From Clostridiales bacterium (lineage in GTDB: Bacteria; Bacillota; Clostridia; Oscillospirales; Ruminococcaceae), in NCBI GenBank assembly GCA_029007575.1, contig JAQXIB010000148.1:1-34844 (forward strand): 34,844 nucleotides of DNA, given 5' to 3'. Each line of letters starts with the position of its first letter. The first letter of the stretch is position 1. Of the stretch, positions 31,920 to 34,844 are shown one piece after another. A model generated the notes under the pieces. It searched no databases. It was not told the DNA's origin and saw only the letters and a list, made by a program, of their open reading frames with translations. Made by a program: the position numbers and the translations under genes.

Positions 31920-34375
31920 TCGTTATAGCCCCTCCTTTTTCTTCCGATTAAACAGGCAAATGACGCCATAGAAAGTAAAGCTAAAACAGGTAATACGGTG
32001 CGATCGCCTGTTTGGGGCAAATCGTTATCCTTATTCTCCGTCTGTGTATTGTCATCAGCTTCATCATTAGGTGTATCGGGATTTTGGGGCTGATCCTGAT
32101 CTTCCTTTGGATATCCTATCTCATTATCCCCGTTTTCCGTCACAATCAGTCCAGGCAGTATATCGCCCTCGTTTAGAGCATATATGGCATCTAAATAAAG
32201 CGGTTCCGCTGTAATTTGAGAGAGCGTCAGATCCCACACGCTCAGCAAGGTAGAGAGATCCAGTTGTTCAATGCTGATACTATCTTGCAATTGGAAGTTC
32301 TGCGTATCCAGTTTAATCCAACCGGAGAAGCCATATGGTAGATACACCATATCCTTTTTAGTCAGTGCATCAACCCATTTCGAGCCGCCATCCTTAAACA
32401 GTTCCGCTTGATTACTGAAAAATCCTCCGTTATTTCTCCAATATCCGTTTTTCCCGTCGGAGAGCTTAGAACGAAGTCCCAGACTAATCCCAAAATATTT
32501 GGTGCCGTCAAGCCCTACATATGTATCTGATTTTGAAGATGGCATCCCAGGCACGCTAATATGCAAGGCAATATACCGTTTGCCCTTTACAGCATTAAGC
32601 GCAGAATCATTAAAGTTACCTACTACATTAGCCTCTAATATTAAAGGATAGTCCTCATTGTTGGCAAACACTTTGCAACTATGTTTGCCGTTTGCAACCT
32701 GTTCATCAGAAATCACGGTTGATACGCTACCAACCAATGGCGTGTTTTCTACTGCCCACAAAATCTGTGAATTTTTGTTGGTTTCATAATTCAAATCTGT
32801 TCCCACTTTGCCGGCAGTTTCAAAATCCTGAATCATTCCGGCGGCATTGGTTTCTGCTTTGTTGTAACCAATGGTATCGTTTCCGCCCTCGGTGAAAGTT
32901 AACCCGGGAACCTTATCAATGGAATCTGCAGCATATACAGAATCAATATACACTTTACCAAGCGCATTGCTCACATTGCTAAGCGCAATATCAAAGTTAT
33001 CTCGCAACGCAGTTTTATCCATAGAAATCTTTGTGTCAGAGTACATGAGAATAAAATCATCCATATTAAAGCGCACCCAACCGGTAAATCCGTAAGGAAT
33101 CTCGGCATGATAACCGTTTGTGATCCCCCTGACCCATTTCGAGCCGCCGTCCTTGAGCAGTTCTATCTTGTCACCATTGGTGCCGCCATCAATAGCAAAA
33201 TACTGTGTTTTATCTTCTGCATCTGCAGTTTTCATTGTCAGAGACAACGAATAATTTCGGGCATAGAACTCTTCAAAAAAACCATCGGGATCTTCCGGAA
33301 TAGCTACATGAAACAAGATGTACTGTTTCTCACCTACTCCAGCAGGGTCATTTACCTTTAGAACCGCAGAAGGCGAATAGGTTCCATCATCCTCTGCATC
33401 CTTTACCGATACAGCACAGGAATTGCCCGAAACAGCCTTTTGATCAGAAACGGTCACAATCACATTACCGGATGCTCCGTCTACGCCCCAGAAAGACTGT
33501 GCATTCTCGTTTCCTGCCAGATTATCGCCAACGCTACCGTTGGAATCGAAGTCGGCAATCAGCAAGCCGTCATGATCTACCGGCACCCCCGGAACTTTTC
33601 CAGTTAAGCCTATCAGCGTATCACCCTCGTTAACCGCAGACATATCACCTAATAAAATAGGATAGCCTTTATAGACTTGCGTTAAATCTAAAGCAAAGCA
33701 ATCAATTAAGTCACCCATATTGATGCGATCCGTGTCTTTTCCCCAAACCTTGCGTAAATCTGCGGTCTCTATTTTAACCCAGCCGTCAAAACCATACGGC
33801 AATAAAACATATTGCCCGTTGGTGGTAGCTTTTTCAGCCGTTCCATTTGCCGTAACCAAAGAAGCTCGTTTTTCAAATCGATTCGCGACAAATTCCGAAT
33901 CATCCTGATTGGTAGAGGAAAAAATATAAAACCATCCACCATCTGATGTACGAATAATCGGTGCAAAGCCAAAGCAGGCGTTACCTTCTTGGTCTACAAT
34001 ATCTGTCCTGCGTTCTGATGCAGGTACCTCTGGAACCGTCACATGAAACATAATTGCACTTTTGGAAGCCGTTTCCTTATTGAGATTCGTCATGGAATCC
34101 GAGGCATAGGCGGCATACCGCACAGTAAAGGATGTCTTAACCTTAAATGTATCTCCGCTGGCTTGCAAAGCGCAAGCGCCATTGTCCAAGCTAACATCCA
34201 CACCGTTTTCCACGCCCCAGAACATTGAATCCTTGTAGCTGGTATTCTCTGCCGCCGCATCAAAACTTTGCATAGAAACTGCCTGTCCTTCTGCCGCCAA
34301 AACAACACCGGACAGCGAGTGAACCATGCTTAACACCAATGCCGCTGCAAGACCGACCGATAGAAATTTTTTCAT
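31916..34375 (-). CDS. LPXTG cell-wall-anchored protein with three repeated beta-rich modules
   Basis: This 819-aa protein has a signal peptide (1-28), three tandem modules of about 230-240 residues (about 37-265, 273-505, 515-755), an acidic Pro/Asn/Asp/Gln linker (about 756-783) and a sortase signal: LPQTG (786-790), a hydrophobic helix and a RKRRG tail. Each module has FWGV/LWAV-type openings, an ALHISVPG-like strand, and PYGF-x-GW (193, 427, 690); modules 2 and 3 also share KDGGSKWV. The modules look like carbohydrate-binding beta sandwiches, but I cannot name a family. No catalytic signature is visible. It should be bound to peptidoglycan and capture glycan at the surface. It is the first gene of the run and overlaps SBP1 by 4 bp. 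Confidence 0.88.
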   Translation of the reverse strand: MKKFLSVGLAAALVLSMVHSLSGVVLAAEGQAVSMQSFDAAAENTSYKDSMFWGVENGVDVSLDNGACALQASGDTFKVKTSFTVRYAAYASDSMTNLNKETASKSAIMFHVTVPEVPASERRTDIVDQEGNACFGFAPIIRTSDGGWFYIFSSTNQDDSEFVANRFEKRASLVTANGTAEKATTNGQYVLLPYGFDGWVKIETADLRKVWGKDTDRINMGDLIDCFALDLTQVYKGYPILLGDMSAVNEGDTLIGLTGKVPGVPVDHDGLLIADFDSNGSVGDNLAGNENAQSFWGVDGASGNVIVTVSDQKAVSGNSCAVSVKDAEDDGTYSPSAVLKVNDPAGVGEKQYILFHVAIPEDPDGFFEEFYARNYSLSLTMKTADAEDKTQYFAIDGGTNGDKIELLKDGGSKWVRGITNGYHAEIPYGFTGWVRFNMDDFILMYSDTKISMDKTALRDNFDIALSNVSNALGKVYIDSVYAADSIDKVPGLTFTEGGNDTIGYNKAETNAAGMIQDFETAGKVGTDLNYETNKNSQILWAVENTPLVGSVSTVISDEQVANGKHSCKVFANNEDYPLILEANVVGNFNDSALNAVKGKRYIALHISVPGMPSSKSDTYVGLDGTKYFGISLGLRSKLSDGKNGYWRNNGGFFSNQAELFKDGGSKWVDALTKKDMVYLPYGFSGWIKLDTQNFQLQDSISIEQLDLSTLLSVWDLTLSQITAEPLYLDAIYALNEGDILPGLIVTENGDNEIGYPKEDQDQPQNPDTPNDEADDNTQTENKDNDLPQTGDRTVLPVLALLSMASFACLIGRKRRGYNE

Positions 34376-34415
34376 TATTAATACCCCTTTCTATATATCC
34401 ATGGCTACTGATTTA

Positions 34416-34421
34416 AGTATA
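34416..34421 (-). promoter_or_regulatory. Candidate extended -10 promoter of the glycan locus
   Basis: On the minus strand TGG-TATACT forms an extended -10 element (hexamer at 34416-34421), about 40 bp before the first start codon of the run. The -35 region is weak, which would fit a promoter that needs an activator such as the AraC-family protein of this locus. Position and fit are suggestive only. Confidence 0.4.
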
Positions 34422-34660
34422 CCATTTATCCGAATTGACAGTCTACACAATATTTTTGTTTTTCTTCTCATATTTTATAATAATGTGTTTAAATCGTTCT
34501 TTATGTATCCTTATGTGGCTCAGTAAGCAATGACAGCGTCTTGTGATTCAAATATAATATGGACAAAACACCTATACTGAAATGGGTCAATTAACATAAG
34601 AGTTAAGTAACCGCACCAATACCTTTTTACCTAAGCAAGTACCATCGGCTGTTTTCTTCG
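34422..34660. other. Intergenic region upstream of the glycan locus
   Basis: This AT-rich stretch separates the LPXTG gene from the preceding partial gene. I see no coding frame and no convincing terminator hairpin after the upstream stop. It is the most likely place for activator binding sites, although no clear paired direct repeats were found by eye. Confidence 0.35.
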
Positions 34661-34844
34661 CTATAAAATTATTCTTCCGAAAAATTGCGGTAAATGAAAA
34701 TCGGGGAACTCGTTATTAATCGGATTCCACATCCCGAAGTGTGGGTGCTTCGTTTTATCTCCGCATTTGTAAAAGTTACCGCGCAGCTCTGTAATGATTT
34801 TCTTTTTGTTGTAGACCTCCCAAAAAAAATCAAACGGAACGGCA
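34661..34844 (-). CDS. 3' end of a CBM9-like carbohydrate-binding protein gene (partial)
   Basis: The last 60 or so codons of a gene enter from the right edge. The frame reads VPFDFFWEVYNKKKI, ELRGNFYKCGDKTKHPHFGM and WNPINNEFPDFHLPQFFGRI, then TAG at 34661-34663. The order N-F-Y-K-C-G-D-K-T, then F-G-x-W-N-P-I and P-D-F-H-x-P-x-F-F-G, is the usual C-terminal signature of the carbohydrate-binding family 9-like group in glycan loci. The rest of the gene is outside the window. It may be a further member of the glycan locus, either in the same transcript or in its own. Confidence 0.65.
   Translation of the reverse strand, partial: AVPFDFFWEVYNKKKIITELRGNFYKCGDKTKHPHFGMWNPINNEFPDFHLPQFFGRIIL

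Noticed and set aside
1..34844. CRISPR array
   Set aside because: No regularly spaced direct repeats of 23-47 bp were seen; the only repeats are the short recombinase motifs, the TnpW-like copy and the LPXTG modules.

Overview
The window looks like chromosomal DNA of a low-to-mid GC Gram-positive bacterium, most likely a gut-type Clostridia (an Oscillospiraceae/Ruminococcaceae-like relative; inference). The signs are strong AGGAGG-type ribosome binding sites, an LPXTG wall-anchored protein, lipoprotein signal peptides, MalFG-type sugar ABC permeases, and small genes of the kind carried by Firmicute integrative elements.

Region 1 (1 to about 4.9 kb) is the decayed end of one or more mobile elements. 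It holds the 3' four-fifths of a tRNA-Asn gene with no 5' end, a large serine recombinase, a KilA-N protein behind a 36-bp perfect palindrome, a MntA/HepT toxin-antitoxin pair collapsed into one short fused gene, a small TnpW-like gene with a remnant copy nearby, and a sigma-70 region-4 protein bracketed by two strong hairpins. Three related short motifs surround the recombinase gene.

Region 2 (about 4.9 to 6.6 kb) is a scar. It has an unrecognised 216-aa ORF that appears to lack its 5' end, a hexapeptide-repeat acetyltransferase with an aberrant N-terminus, and a fragment of a DDE transposase.

Region 3 (6.59 to 34.4 kb, all on the minus strand, so transcribed from right to left) is a colinear run of 17 glycan-utilisation genes, mostly with gaps under 100 bp or start/stop overlaps. 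In order of transcription: an LPXTG protein with three repeated modules; sugar-binding lipoprotein 1 and permeases 1A/1B; a 950-aa fusion of carbohydrate-binding-like modules with a solute-binding domain, and permeases 2A/2B; an NHL-TPR membrane protein; a YIP1-family membrane protein; a secreted DUF5696 protein; a GH2 beta-galactosidase; a DUF4874/DUF4832 lipoprotein; a cytoplasmic DUF4832 protein; an AraC-family regulator; a GH20-like hexosaminidase; a third DUF4832 protein; and a DUF4091 (GH123-like) protein. There is no ABC ATPase gene, so the importers probably use a shared ATPase encoded elsewhere. The last 184 bases carry the 3' end of another minus-strand gene, probably a CBM9-like protein.

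Working model (inference): wall- and lipid-anchored proteins capture and trim an exported or host glycan, two importers take up oligosaccharides, and cytoplasmic GH2, GH20-like, GH123-like and DUF4832 proteins cut them. The Asp-Glu pairs in two enzymes and the beta-galactosidase point to a glycan with Gal and GalNAc/GlcNAc. The least understood part is the block SBP2-permeases-NHL/TPR-YIP1-DUF5696, which looks like a multi-component surface system, together with the three DUF4832 paralogs.
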